Origin: Micrococcaceae bacterium Sec5.7 | Lineage (GTDB): Bacteria; Actinomycetota; Actinomycetes; Actinomycetales; Micrococcaceae | Direction of reading: 5' to 3' | Length of the DNA: 64,000 bases | Assembly (NCBI GenBank): GCA_039636785.1 | Contig: CP144169.1 | Coordinates: forward strand, 3,782,001-3,846,000 | Shown here: positions 36,241-45,727 of the stretch, one piece after another | Layout: every line of letters begins with the position of its first letter | Position numbering within the stretch: the first letter of the stretch is position 1 | Notes under the pieces: model-generated | What the model was told of the DNA's origin: nothing | The model's database searches: none | Seen by the model: only the letters and a program-made list of their open reading frames with translations | Translations under genes and position numbers: made by a program

Positions 36241-37686
36241 ATGGCAACGAAACTATTCATCAACGGTGAGTGGACCGGCGCGAGCGGCGGCACCATCACC
36301 AGCTACAACCCGGCCACTGAGGAAGTCATTGAGGAAGTCGGCTTCGCCAACCGGGCGGACGTCGGCACCGCGGTCGATGCGGCCCAGGCGGCCTTCAACA
36401 ATCCGCAGTGGCGGGACATGCTGCCGGCCGAGCGGGCCCGGCTCCTGTTCCGGCTCGCCGATCTGATCGATGCCCACGGCGATGAACTCGCCGAGCTGGA
36501 AACCCGGGACCAGGGCCAGCCGATCGGGATCTCACGCAACATTTCGGTCGCAGGCGCGGCCGAGCACTTCCGCTACTACGCCGGCTGGGTCACCAAGATC
36601 GAGGGCCGCACCTCCCCGATCTCCTTCTCGGACACGCTGCACTACACCCGGCGCGAACCGATCGGGGTCTGCGCGCTCATTACGCCGTGGAACTTCCCGC
36701 TGATGATCCTGTCCTGGAAGCTCGCCCCCGCCCTGGCCACCGGCAACACCGTCGTGATCAAGCCGGCGGAGCAGACACCGCTGACCTCCATCCGGCTGGT
36801 CGAATTGGCCCAGGAGGCAGGATTCCCCGCCGGCGTGGTCAACCTGGTGACCGGCGACGGCAGCACGGGCCAGGCTCTGGTGGACCACCCGAAGGTCGAC
36901 AAGGTCTCGTTCACCGGCTCGACCGCCGTCGGCCGCTCCATTGTGGCGGGTTCCGCGGCGTCGAACCTGAAAAAGGTCACCCTGGAGCTGGGCGGCAAGG
37001 CCCCGTCCATCATCGCAGCCGACGCGGACATCGATGCAGCCGTCGACGGCAACATCGCCGGCGGCATGCTCAATTCCGGCCAGGTCTGCGCCGCCTACAC
37101 CCGCTTCTACGTTAACCGGAAGCGCGAGGACGAATTTGTGGCCAAGATGGCAGCCGGCGTGCAGTCCATGAAGGTCGGACCCGGGGTGGATCCGTCCACG
37201 CAGCTCGGACCGCTGGTCTCCGCCGAGCACTTGGCCCACGTCGAACAGTTGGTCGCCGCCGGCAGGTCCGAGGGCGCCGAGCTGATCACCGGCGGCGGGC
37301 GCGCCGCGGACACGGGCTACTTCTACCAGCCGACTATCTTCGCCGGCGTCAAGGACAGCATGGTCATCGCGACCAAGGAGGTCTTCGGACCCGTCCTGTC
37401 GATCCTGACCTATGAGGACGATGACGAGCTGCAGGTGCTGATCGACCGCGCCAATGACACGGAGTACGGTCTGGCTGCCACCGTCTGGACCAAGGACATC
37501 ACGACGGCCCACCGCCTGGTGAACGGTATCCGGGCGGGCGCAATCTTCGTGAACATGCCCCCGGTCCCGGACATGGCCGCGCCCTGGGGCGGCTTCAAGA
37601 CCTCCGGCTGGGGCAATGAAATGGGCCCGTACTCGATCGACGCCTACACCCAGACCAAGGGTGTCTGGATGCACCACGGCAGCTAG
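36241..37686 (+). CDS. aldehyde dehydrogenase, probably phenylacetaldehyde dehydrogenase
   Basis: NAD(P)-dependent aldehyde dehydrogenase of 481 residues. The motifs are complete: TPWNFP (about 148-153), FTGSTAVG, LELGGKAPS with the general-base Glu, and the catalytic Cys in SGQVCAA. It would oxidise the aldehyde from the amine oxidase to the acid (phenylacetate). The ATG at 36241 follows AGGAG. The stop TAG is shared with the insertion of an IS630 element: T and A are the target duplication and G is the first IS base. Confidence 0.92.
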   Translation: MATKLFINGEWTGASGGTITSYNPATEEVIEEVGFANRADVGTAVDAAQAAFNNPQWRDMLPAERARLLFRLADLIDAHGDELAELETRDQGQPIGISRNISVAGAAEHFRYYAGWVTKIEGRTSPISFSDTLHYTRREPIGVCALITPWNFPLMILSWKLAPALATGNTVVIKPAEQTPLTSIRLVELAQEAGFPAGVVNLVTGDGSTGQALVDHPKVDKVSFTGSTAVGRSIVAGSAASNLKKVTLELGGKAPSIIAADADIDAAVDGNIAGGMLNSGQVCAAYTRFYVNRKREDEFVAKMAAGVQSMKVGPGVDPSTQLGPLVSAEHLAHVEQLVAAGRSEGAELITGGGRAADTGYFYQPTIFAGVKDSMVIATKEVFGPVLSILTYEDDDELQVLIDRANDTEYGLAATVWTKDITTAHRLVNGIRAGAIFVNMPPVPDMAAPWGGFKTSGWGNEMGPYSIDAYTQTKGVWMHHGS

Positions 37687-38817
37687 TGTAGCGTGTCGTT
37701 GATTCCTTTGGGTCTGATTGTTTGTCAGACTTGGACCATGGTTTATGTGGCGAAAGCACTGGTGTTGCGTGAGGGTGATCGGGAGCTGCTGGAGTCATTG
37801 ACGCGGGGGAAGTCTTCCTCGGCGACGGTGGCTCTTCGGGCCCGGACCGTTTTGCTGGCCGCCGATGGGTTGGCGAATATCCAGATTGAGAAGTCGACCG
37901 GATTCTCGGCTCCAACGGTGTTGAAATGGCGGAACCGCTACGTCCGGGACGGTGTTGAGGGACTGCAGGATGTTCCGCGTCCGGGCCGCGAACCGGTGAT
38001 CGATGAGCTGGCGCTGATTGCCGAGACCCTGGTCAATGATGGGAAGCCGCCGGCGGAACTGGGGATCTCGCACTGGTCGGCCAGGATCATGGCCGAGCGT
38101 TTCGCGATCTCGTTTTCCTCCGTGGCCCGGATCTGGCGCAAATGGAAAATCCAGCCGCACCGGATCGAGACGTTCAAGTTCTCCACCGACCCGCAGCTGG
38201 AGGCCAAGCTGCGTGATGTGGTCGGCCTGTACATCTCCCCGCCGGAAAACGCAGTCGTGGTCAGCATCGATGAAAAGACCCAGATCCAGGCCCTGGACCG
38301 GACGCATGCGAATCAGCCGCTGTCCCCGAAACACGCATCCCAGCAGACGCACGACTACAAGCGCAACGGGACCACGACCCTCTTCGCTGCCCTGGACGTA
38401 CTCACGGGCAAGGTCAGTGCCAACGCCTTCTACCAGCGGCACACCAACACCGAGTTCGTAGACTTCCTGAACCAGGTTGCGACCGCCCATCCGGACGTTG
38501 AACTGCACGTCATCTGCGATAACTACGCCACCCACAAGCACCAAAACGTCAAGGACTGGCTGGCCGCCAACCCGCGCGTGAGCATGCACTTCACCCCGAC
38601 GAGCTGCTCCTGGCTGAACATGGTCGAGATCTTCTTCGGCCTCGTCACCCGCCAAGCCATCAGGCGGGGATCCTTCCACTCGGTCCAAGACCTCGAAGAC
38701 ACCATCGAAACCTACATCACCAACTACAACGAGAGCGCCAAACCATTCCGCTGGATCAAAACCGCCGACTACCTACTCGGCAAGATCAAACGAAAACAAA
38801 CCATTAACACGTGACAC
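37686..38817 (+). mobile_element. IS630-family insertion sequence
   Basis: A 1132-bp element between TA target duplications (37684-37685 and 38818-38819). Imperfect 11-bp terminal inverted repeats are GTGTAGCGTGT (37686-37696) and ACACGTGACAC (38807-38817), matching in 9 of 11 positions. It holds one intact transposase gene. It lies in the TAG stop of the aldehyde dehydrogenase, between that gene and the amine/amino-acid permease, and may cut the permease from its upstream promoter. Confidence 0.9.
37738..38814 (+). CDS. IS630-family transposase
   Basis: A DDE transposase of 358 residues. The N-terminal part has a helix-turn-helix (about 40-75, ATVALRARTVLLAADGL). The catalytic triad lies in SIDEKTQ, ICDNYATHK and TSCSWLNMVE, as in IS630/Tc1-type enzymes. 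The frame is intact, so the element may still be active. The ATG at 37738 is inside the IS. The stop ends three bases before the right IS boundary. Confidence 0.93.
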   Translation: MVYVAKALVLREGDRELLESLTRGKSSSATVALRARTVLLAADGLANIQIEKSTGFSAPTVLKWRNRYVRDGVEGLQDVPRPGREPVIDELALIAETLVNDGKPPAELGISHWSARIMAERFAISFSSVARIWRKWKIQPHRIETFKFSTDPQLEAKLRDVVGLYISPPENAVVVSIDEKTQIQALDRTHANQPLSPKHASQQTHDYKRNGTTTLFAALDVLTGKVSANAFYQRHTNTEFVDFLNQVATAHPDVELHVICDNYATHKHQNVKDWLAANPRVSMHFTPTSCSWLNMVEIFFGLVTRQAIRRGSFHSVQDLEDTIETYITNYNESAKPFRWIKTADYLLGKIKRKQTINT

Positions 38818-38941
38818 TAGCATCGCCGTCTTTGCCCCTTTTGGCCGTGGCCCCTTGGCGGGCCGGCCGGCCGCAATCCGGCCGAGGAATCGTCCGGATG
38901 CGGACGGTTCAAGCACTGATCGACTCATGAGGAGTATGACC

Positions 38942-40453
38942 ATGTCGATAAAACAAACCGCAACTGACATCGATGCACCGCCCACCCTGCGCAAGGGGCG
39001 CCTGGGCGTCATGGGCATCGTTTTCTTCGTGGTGGCCGCCGCCGCCCCGCTGGTCGGCATGACCGGCGCCGTTCCGATCGCCATCGTGCTCGGAAACGGC
39101 GCCGCGGCGCCCGGCGCCTATCTGGTGGTGGGCCTGACCCTGATCCTGTTCAGCGTCGGCTATGCGGCGATGAGCCAACGCGTGACCAACGCCGGGGCGT
39201 TCTTCGCCTACATCGGCGCGGGCCTGGGAAAGCACCTCAGCAGTGCTTCCGCTTTCGTCTCCATTCTGTCCTACGTGGCCATCCAGCTGGGTATCTATGG
39301 CTTCTTCGGCGGCCTGATTTCGACACAGATCGGCATGCTCCCGTGGTGGGCGTGGTCCCTGCTGGCCTGGGTCATCGTCACCTTCCTATCGCTGCTTAGC
39401 GTCGACGTCGGCGCCAAATTCCTCGGTGGGTTGATGCTGCTTGAACTCTCCTCGCTGGTCATCACCTCAGTGGCGATCCTCATCCAGGGCGGACCGGAAG
39501 GCCTCAATTTCGCGGCTTCCTTCAGCCCGGGGTCGATCATCGCCGGCGGACTCGCCGGCTCGGCCGGCATCGCCTTCGCCTTTGCCTTCGCGTCCTTCAT
39601 CGGCTTCGAGGCCACCGCGATCTACGGTGAAGAGTCCAAGGACCCGAAGAAGGTCGTACCGCGGGCCACATACCTCGCGGTGGGCGTCATCACCTTGCTG
39701 TTCGCCCTCACCGCCTTCGCCATGGTGACCGGAATGGGAGCCTCCACGGTGGTCCAAAAGACGGTGGAGTACTCCACGATCGGGAACGTCCCGCTGGCCG
39801 ACCCGGCCGCGGTGCTGTTCGCCCTGGCCACGCAGTACATCGGGCCTTGGATGGCGACGGTCATGAGCATCCTCGTGCTCTCGAGCCTGTTCGCCGGTTT
39901 GTTGGCCTTCCAGAACGCCGCCAGCCGCTACCTGTTCGCGCTCGGCCGCGGCGGCGTGCTGCCCAAGGTGCTGAGCCACGTCAACTGCCGTGGTGCCCCC
40001 AGCACCGCATCGATTGTCACGTCAGTGGTCTCGGGGCTCGTCATCGTCGTCTTCGCCATCTTCCAGCTCGACCCGGTGCTCAACCTTTTCTACTGGTTCA
40101 GCGGCCTCGCCGTCGTCGCCATCGTGCTGATCGAGATCCTGGTGTGCATCGCCGTGGTCGTGTTCTTCCGGCGCAACAAGGGCACCGAAAACGTCTTCCA
40201 GACGACGATTGCCCCGATTCTGTCCGCCATCGGTCTGGTGCTGGGCGAATAACTGCTCATGTCGCGCTTCGGGCTGCTCGCCGGGACCGTGGCGGAGGGC
40301 GTAGACCCGGCTGTCACCGTCTGGGGCTTGAGCACCATCGGCTGGGTGCTGGTCGCCCTGCCGTTCGCGCTGATGCTGGTCGGCTACCTCGTCTCGCGGT
40401 GGCGCAACGATGAGAACGACGAGCTCGTCAGGGACGAGCTCCCCGCAATTTGA
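38942..40453 (+). pseudogene. APC-family amino acid/amine permease with in-frame stop
   Basis: A 503-codon permease frame, interrupted at codon 437 by TAA (40250-40252). The first part (436 residues) has about ten helices and the N-terminal GIVFFVVAAAAPL typical of amino-acid/polyamine permeases. The frame continues past the TAA for 66 codons with the expected last helices (SRFGLLAG, then GWVLVALPFALMLVGYLV). The context GE-stop-LLMSRFG suggests that a Tyr codon (TAC or TAT) became TAA by one base change. A product ending here loses the last one and a half to two helices. GAGGAG precedes the ATG. It probably imported the amine oxidised by the neighbouring enzymes. Confidence 0.85.
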
Positions 40454-40647
40454 TTCCACCCCTGGGGTGGTTGTACTTGGACGGGACGTTGTTTGCAGCG
40501 GGTGATCGGTGGTTGGCCTCCAGGCTGCTGTGTGGCCTGTCATTGGGTTAGAAGTCGAGCCAGGGACATTCACGCTCCTGATTATGCAGACGTTCACTAT
40601 GGCCGCCGTGTTCAACTGTTTCCGCAAGCAACACGCGGAAGAAACGT
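40454..40647. other. intergenic stretch, nothing supported
   Basis: This stretch has no gene, repeat or clear terminator that I can support. It has lower coding character than its surroundings and could be a decayed sequence. Confidence 0.3.
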
Positions 40648-41424
40648 GTGGCGTACCAAAGCCGCTCCGGTGGTCGCGGGGCTGCGGATGTTGGTGTTGG
40701 TGTTGTCATCCTGATGATCCTGTTCCTGAACCTGGACATGGCCCCGGGCCGGAGTGAGAGCGTGATCCGCGTGTTCAATGTCCCCGCAATTACCTGGGCC
40801 CTCACGGCCGTCCTGCTGGTCACAGGAAGCCATCACCTCCTGCAGGCGACGCGGGCACGCCGCTTCGCGGACAGAGTAAACAACAGACTTCATGCCCTCA
40901 TGAATGCCCTAATGGCGGCCATGCTGTGGGACCTCGCGCCATCGACCATGCTGGCCCAGATCGCAGCCCTCACGGGCGCCGCACTCTGGTTTGCCATCCG
41001 GGCGGTCGCCCGTCCGGAGTTCAAAACACTCTGCGCGGGTAGGCACGGCCGGCTCAAATGCGCCTATCACAGCCTCACAATGGCCGCTGCGGCTCTCATG
41101 GTCGCAGCGATGGGCCACGCGACGACAAGGGGTCTTGGATCCGTTCGGGCCGGCGGAACATCCCACGCCCACCACACGACGGCAGCTGCTGTTCACGTCA
41201 AGGCCGCAGGAACATCTGATCAAGCAGGTGTCCTGACGGCGCTGCCGACAACATTTTTCGGAGCCGCGGCAGTGGTTTTCTTTGTCCTTCTGGTACGTTC
41301 CCGCGCAACGAAAACCACCGTTCGGCACGCAGTGGCGCCGAGCATGTCAGTCCGCGCGGCGCACGGGCTCGAAGCCCTGGCCGCCGCCGTAATGGCCCTG
41401 GTGTTTGCCACCTTGTCGGCATAA
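40648..41424 (+). CDS. DUF5134-like membrane protein
   Basis: A 258-residue integral membrane protein resembling the actinobacterial DUF5134 family: about six helices, a VNNRLHALMNALMAAMLWDLAP segment (about 97-118 in this frame) and a His-rich loop (HAHHTT, about 172-177). Function unknown. The start is uncertain: GTG at 40648 (GGAAG upstream), or ATG at 40714 or 40738, which would give a shorter first segment. It is the last gene before the convergent pca cluster. Confidence 0.65.
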   Translation: MAYQSRSGGRGAADVGVGVVILMILFLNLDMAPGRSESVIRVFNVPAITWALTAVLLVTGSHHLLQATRARRFADRVNNRLHALMNALMAAMLWDLAPSTMLAQIAALTGAALWFAIRAVARPEFKTLCAGRHGRLKCAYHSLTMAAAALMVAAMGHATTRGLGSVRAGGTSHAHHTTAAAVHVKAAGTSDQAGVLTALPTTFFGAAAVVFFVLLVRSRATKTTVRHAVAPSMSVRAAHGLEALAAAVMALVFATLSA

Positions 41425-41814
<390 letters not shown>

Positions 41815-42639
41815 CTAACGGCCTGTGGACAGGTCCGAGGAGATCAGCTCCGCGGTGGCCACGATTTCTTTCCGCACCGATTCCAGGTAGGCCTGCGGAT
41901 CCGGTTTTGCCGCCACGGACTGCACCTGCAAGGACACGTTGACGGCCGCAACCACCTTGGCGGGGCCATGGACAACCGGGGCGGCAATGGACATCAGGCC
42001 AATTTCGAGCTCTTGGTCCAGCAGGCACCAGCCCTGCGCCCGCACAGTGTCCAATACCGCCAACAGTTCTTTGGATGTGCCCAGCGCCCGGGGTGTGAGC
42101 GGCTTGATTTCTGCCGCGGCCAGATACTCCTTGAGCTGGGCCGGCGGCAGCGCCGCCAAAAGGACCCTTCCCATGGACGTTGCATAGGCCGGGAAGCGCG
42201 TGCCCACCGTGATGCCCACGTTCATGATCCGGCGGGTGGTCACTCGGGCAACGTACGCGATGTCTGTTCCGTCCAGCACCGCGGCCGACGTCGACTCCCC
42301 CAGCTTGAGCGACAACTCCTCGAGGTGCGGCTGCGCGAGCTGCGGGAGGGACAGCCCGGACAGGTAGGCGTACCCCAACTGCAGCACCCTGGCTGTCAGA
42401 GCGAAGGTCTTGCCGTCCGTGCGGACGTAGTCCAGCTCCACGAGGGTGTGCAGGAACCGGCGCGCTGTGGCCCGGGTGAGATCTGTCCGGGCGGCCACTT
42501 CCGTGAGGGTCATGAACGGGTGATCGGTGTCGAACGCACGGATCACCGACAATCCACGCGCCAGCGACTGCACGTACAGGTCGCTTGCCTGCGGCGATTT
42601 TCCCGCCGGGGGCGCTCCGGATACTGCTGCGTCGGTCAT
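41815..42639 (-). CDS. pcaR: IclR-family regulator of the pca pathway
   Basis: A 274-residue IclR protein. The N-terminal winged helix is at about 25-85 (SLARGLSVIRAFD, LTEVAARTDLTRATARRFLHTL) and the C-terminal effector domain is at about 95-265. PcaR/PcaU-type regulators bind 3-oxoadipate or protocatechuate and control the pca genes. It is the last gene of the cluster. Its start is only 79 bases after the pcaJ stop, and that gap is filled by a GACCAGCTCAACCA-type repeat, so it is probably cotranscribed. Confidence 0.9.
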   Translation of the reverse strand: MTDAAVSGAPPAGKSPQASDLYVQSLARGLSVIRAFDTDHPFMTLTEVAARTDLTRATARRFLHTLVELDYVRTDGKTFALTARVLQLGYAYLSGLSLPQLAQPHLEELSLKLGESTSAAVLDGTDIAYVARVTTRRIMNVGITVGTRFPAYATSMGRVLLAALPPAQLKEYLAAAEIKPLTPRALGTSKELLAVLDTVRAQGWCLLDQELEIGLMSIAAPVVHGPAKVVAAVNVSLQVQSVAAKPDPQAYLESVRKEIVATAELISSDLSTGR

Positions 42640-42655
42640 GGTTACCTATCCTATG

Positions 42656-42730
42656 GGTTTCGACCAGCTCAACCAGCGGACCGGACAAGCTCAACCGCCG
42701 GGCTCCGTTTCGACCAGCTCAACCAGCGGC
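42656..42730 (-). repeat. short tandem repeat of the GACAGGCTCAACCA type (locus 3)
   Basis: GTTTCGACCAGCTCAACCAGCGG occurs twice, with a GGACAAGCTCAACCG unit between. The right-hand unit runs into the pcaJ gene: on the minus strand its GCTGGTTGAGC supplies the last codon and the TGA stop of pcaJ. Same family as 11753-11833 and 12974-13108. Confidence 0.8.
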
Positions 42731-43387
42731 CCTGAGGGGCGCCGGCACCAATTCCTGGAGTTCCTCGAGGGTGCAGCCGAACGTCTCGCGGACCTGGACG
42801 CCGTCCGGTCCCGTGAGGAATACCGCCTTGTCCGTGTACACCCGCGTTACACAGCCCACCCCTGTCAGCGGGCACGTGCACGCCTCCACGAGCTTGGACA
42901 CGCCCTCGCGGGTCAGGAGCGTCATCATCACAAACACGTCCTTGGCGCCTGTGGCCAGGTCCATGGCCCCGCCCACGGCAGGAATCGCGTCCGGTGCCCC
43001 GGTGTGCCAGTTGGCCAGGTCACCTGTTGCGGAAACCTGGAAGGCACCGAGCACGCAGATGTCCAGGTGGCCGCCGCGCATGATCGCGAACGAATCGGCG
43101 TGGTGGAAGTAGGACGCCCCCGGGAGCTCGGTGACGGGGATCTTGCCGGCGTTGATGAGGTCGCGGTCGATCTGGTCCCCTCTGGCTTCCGGGCCCATGC
43201 CCAGCATGCCGTTTTCCGTATGGAGCGTGATGTTCTGCTCCGGCAGGAGGTAATTGGACACCAGCGTGGGCTGGCCGATCCCCAGGTTCACAAACGAGCC
43301 GGGCAGGATGTCCTTGGCAACGAGCCGGGCCAGGTCATCCCGGCCGATTGACGTCCGGGACGTCTGGATACTTGTCTGGGCGCTCAT
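42719..43387 (-). CDS. pcaJ: 3-oxoadipate CoA-transferase subunit B
   Basis: A 222-residue beta subunit of the succinyl-CoA:3-oxoadipate CoA-transferase. The family sequence FVNLGIGQPTLVSNYL (about 32-47) is followed by the catalytic Glu in TENGMLGMGP (about 58-67). With subunit A it converts 3-oxoadipate to 3-oxoadipyl-CoA. Its start lies one base after the pcaI stop. The stop codon is provided by a dispersed repeat. Confidence 0.93.
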   Translation of the reverse strand: MSAQTSIQTSRTSIGRDDLARLVAKDILPGSFVNLGIGQPTLVSNYLLPEQNITLHTENGMLGMGPEARGDQIDRDLINAGKIPVTELPGASYFHHADSFAIMRGGHLDICVLGAFQVSATGDLANWHTGAPDAIPAVGGAMDLATGAKDVFVMMTLLTREGVSKLVEACTCPLTGVGCVTRVYTDKAVFLTGPDGVQVRETFGCTLEELQELVPAPLRAAG

Positions 43388-43388
43388 G

Positions 43389-44048
43389 TCAGGCCACCTT
43401 CACAATGCTGTTGACGTAGATTCCGGGGGTCACGATGTTCTCCGGGTCCAGGCCGCCCACCGGCACAATCTCGGACACCTGCACCACCGTGTGCCTGGCC
43501 GCGGCGGCCATGATCGGCCCGAAGTTCCGCGCGGTCTTGCGGTACACCAGGTTGCCCTTGCCGTCCGCCTTCAAAGCCTTGACGAGCGCGATGTCGGCGT
43601 GGATGGGCGTCTCGAAGACCTGCCCGCGGCCGTCGAGGATGCGCGTTTCCTTGCCCTCGGCCAGCATGGTGCCGTAGCCGGTGGGCGTGAAGAAGCCGCC
43701 GATGCCCGCGCCGGCGGCCCGGATTCGCTCGGCCAGGTTGCCCTGCGGCACGAGCTCCAGCTCGATCTCCCCGGCCTTGTACTTGGCGTCGAAGTGCCAG
43801 GAATCGGACTGGCGCGGGAAGGAGCAGATCATCTTCCTCACGCGCCCTTCCTTGATCAGCAGCGCCAGTCCCTGGTCACCCTGGCCGGCGTTGTTGTTCA
43901 CCACGGTCAGCTCGCGCGCGCCGCAGTCCATCAGGGCATCGATCAGTTCGAATGGCTGGCCGGCGTTGCCGAACCCGCCGATCATCACGGTGGAACCGTC
44001 CTGGATCCCGGCAACGGCCTCGCCGACGGTGTCAATGAATGTCAGCAT
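43389..44048 (-). CDS. pcaI: 3-oxoadipate CoA-transferase subunit A
   Basis: A 219-residue alpha subunit of the CoA-transferase. It has the conserved VMIGGFGNAGQP (about 21-32) glycine-rich motif and NNNAGQG further on. It forms the functional enzyme with the PcaJ product. It is three bases from the thiolase gene and cotranscribed in the order pcaF-I-J. Confidence 0.93.
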   Translation of the reverse strand: MLTFIDTVGEAVAGIQDGSTVMIGGFGNAGQPFELIDALMDCGARELTVVNNNAGQGDQGLALLIKEGRVRKMICSFPRQSDSWHFDAKYKAGEIELELVPQGNLAERIRAAGAGIGGFFTPTGYGTMLAEGKETRILDGRGQVFETPIHADIALVKALKADGKGNLVYRKTARNFGPIMAAAARHTVVQVSEIVPVGGLDPENIVTPGIYVNSIVKVA

Positions 44049-44051
44049 GGC

Positions 44052-45281
44052 CTAGCCCTTCACTATGCTGGCGCCGGAGGAAGCAGTGACGTTTTCCAGC
44101 ACCACGGCCAGGCCCTGTCCCACGCCGATGCAGATTGCGGCGACGCCCCAGCGCTCACCTGACGCCTGCAGGCTGCGGGCCAGCGTGCCCAGGACGCGCG
44201 TGCCGGAGGCGCCCAGCGGATGGCCCATGGCCAGGGCGCCGCCGTGCCGGTTCACAATGGCGGGGTCAATACCCCAGGCATTGATGCAGGCCAGGGACTG
44301 TGCGGCAAAAGCCTCGTTAAGTTCGACGGCGCCCACCTGGTCCCAGCCGATGCCCGCCTTCGCGAGGGCTTTGTTAGCCGCTTCCACCGGCGCGTAGCCG
44401 AAGTACTGGGGATCGTTGGCGTGCGCACCGCGGCCCGCGATGCGGGCCAGCGGTTCCATCCCGAGCAGCCCGGCGGCGCTCTCGCTGCCGATCCAGGCCG
44501 CGGAGGCGCCGTCCGACAGCGGGGAGGCGTTGCCGGCGGTGACCGTACCTCCATCGACACCACCGTTTTCGGTCCGGAACACGGTCTTCAGGCCGGCCAG
44601 CTTCTCGGCCGAGGAGCCGGCGCGGATGCCTTCATCCCGGACCAGGTCGGTGCCGGGCACAGGGCTCACCAGGTTGTCGTAGAAACCGTCATCCCACGCG
44701 GCCGCTGCGAGGTTGTGGGAGTTGGCGGAGAACTCGTCCTGCTGTTCCCGGGTCACACCGTACTTCTCACGGAGACGCTCTGTGGCCTCGCCCAGGGAGA
44801 TGGTCCACTCCTTCGGCATGGCCCTGTTGACCAGCCGCCAGCCCAGCGTGGTGGACGCCAGGGTCATGTCGCCGGCCGGGTACGGCTTCTCGGTCTTGGG
44901 AAGCACCCAGGGGGCGCGGCTCATGGATTCGGCGCCGCCCACAAGCATCAGCTCGGCGTCGCCCGCGTTGATCTGGCGGGACGCGATGATGGCGGCGTCC
45001 AGGGAGGAGCCGCAGAGCCTGTTGACCGTGGTGCCGGGGATGGAGACCGGGAGCCCGGCCAGCAGCGTGCCCATGCGGGCGATGTTGCGGTTTTCCTCAC
45101 CCGCACCGTTGGCGTTGCCGAACACCACTTCATCGATGCGCTCCACGTCCAGCTTCGGGACGCGCTTCACCGATTCGCGGATCACATGCGCGGCGAGATC
45201 GTCCGGGCGGACGGCGGCAAGGCCGGCGCCGAACTTACCGAAAGGCGTCCTGACTGCGTCGTAGATAAAGGCCTGGTTCAT
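44052..45281 (-). CDS. pcaF: 3-oxoadipyl-CoA thiolase
   Basis: A 409-residue thiolase, the size and start (NQAFIYDAVRTPFGKF) of PcaF/PaaJ enzymes. The acylated Cys is in VNRLCGSSLDA (about 91), the catalytic His in NRHGGALAMGHPLG, and the second Cys in CIGVGQG. It cleaves 3-oxoadipyl-CoA to succinyl-CoA and acetyl-CoA. The long upstream frame is not used: the ATG at 45281 overlaps the pcaC stop as ATGA. Confidence 0.95.
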   Translation of the reverse strand: MNQAFIYDAVRTPFGKFGAGLAAVRPDDLAAHVIRESVKRVPKLDVERIDEVVFGNANGAGEENRNIARMGTLLAGLPVSIPGTTVNRLCGSSLDAAIIASRQINAGDAELMLVGGAESMSRAPWVLPKTEKPYPAGDMTLASTTLGWRLVNRAMPKEWTISLGEATERLREKYGVTREQQDEFSANSHNLAAAAWDDGFYDNLVSPVPGTDLVRDEGIRAGSSAEKLAGLKTVFRTENGGVDGGTVTAGNASPLSDGASAAWIGSESAAGLLGMEPLARIAGRGAHANDPQYFGYAPVEAANKALAKAGIGWDQVGAVELNEAFAAQSLACINAWGIDPAIVNRHGGALAMGHPLGASGTRVLGTLARSLQASGERWGVAAICIGVGQGLAVVLENVTASSGASIVKG

Positions 45282-45727
45282 GCGTTCTTGTCCATTTCTG
45301 CGAAGACCTGCTGTGCGGTCTTGAAGGCGGTGTTGGCGGAGGGGACCCCGCAGTAGATGGCAGTCTGAAGCAGGACTTCCTTGATTTCGTCGCGGCTGAG
45401 GCCGTTGGTGATGGCCGAGCGGACATGCATGGCCAGCTCTTCCCAGTGCCCGTGCGCCACCATCGCGGTGATGGTCACGGCCGAGCGCATCTGCCGGCTC
45501 AGGCCAGGGCGCGTCCAGATGCCACCCCACGCGATCCGGGTGATCATGTCCTGGAAGTCCTCGGTGAAGGCATCCTTGTTGGCGTTGGCGCGGTCCACGT
45601 GCGCGGCACCCAGCACTTCGCGGCGGACTGCCATGCCGCCGTCGTAAATCTGCTGGCTGGTAGCGTCCGGCTGGACCACTCCGTTGCGTTCCGTGCCGTT
45701 GCGCGCGGCGTTGCCTGGGTCGGTCAT
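45278..45727 (-). CDS. pcaC: 4-carboxymuconolactone decarboxylase
   Basis: A 149-residue AhpD-like decarboxylase that turns 4-carboxymuconolactone into 3-oxoadipate enol-lactone. It has the family segments DMITRIAWGGIWTRPGL and HVRSAITNGLSRDEIKEVLLQ. The N-terminal 20 residues (GNAARNGTERNG) are an extension. It is separate from pcaD here, unlike the fused PcaL of some actinobacteria. It overlaps both neighbours by four bases. Confidence 0.93.
   Translation of the reverse strand: MTDPGNAARNGTERNGVVQPDATSQQIYDGGMAVRREVLGAAHVDRANANKDAFTEDFQDMITRIAWGGIWTRPGLSRQMRSAVTITAMVAHGHWEELAMHVRSAITNGLSRDEIKEVLLQTAIYCGVPSANTAFKTAQQVFAEMDKNA

Noticed and set aside
37684..37686. Truncation of the aldehyde dehydrogenase by the IS630 element
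   Set aside because: Joining the flanks without the IS and one TA also gives TAG at the same codon, so the C-terminus is probably native.
40253..40453. Frameshift in the permease
   Set aside because: The downstream family-like sequence is in the same frame as the upstream part; the break is a nonsense codon, not a frameshift.
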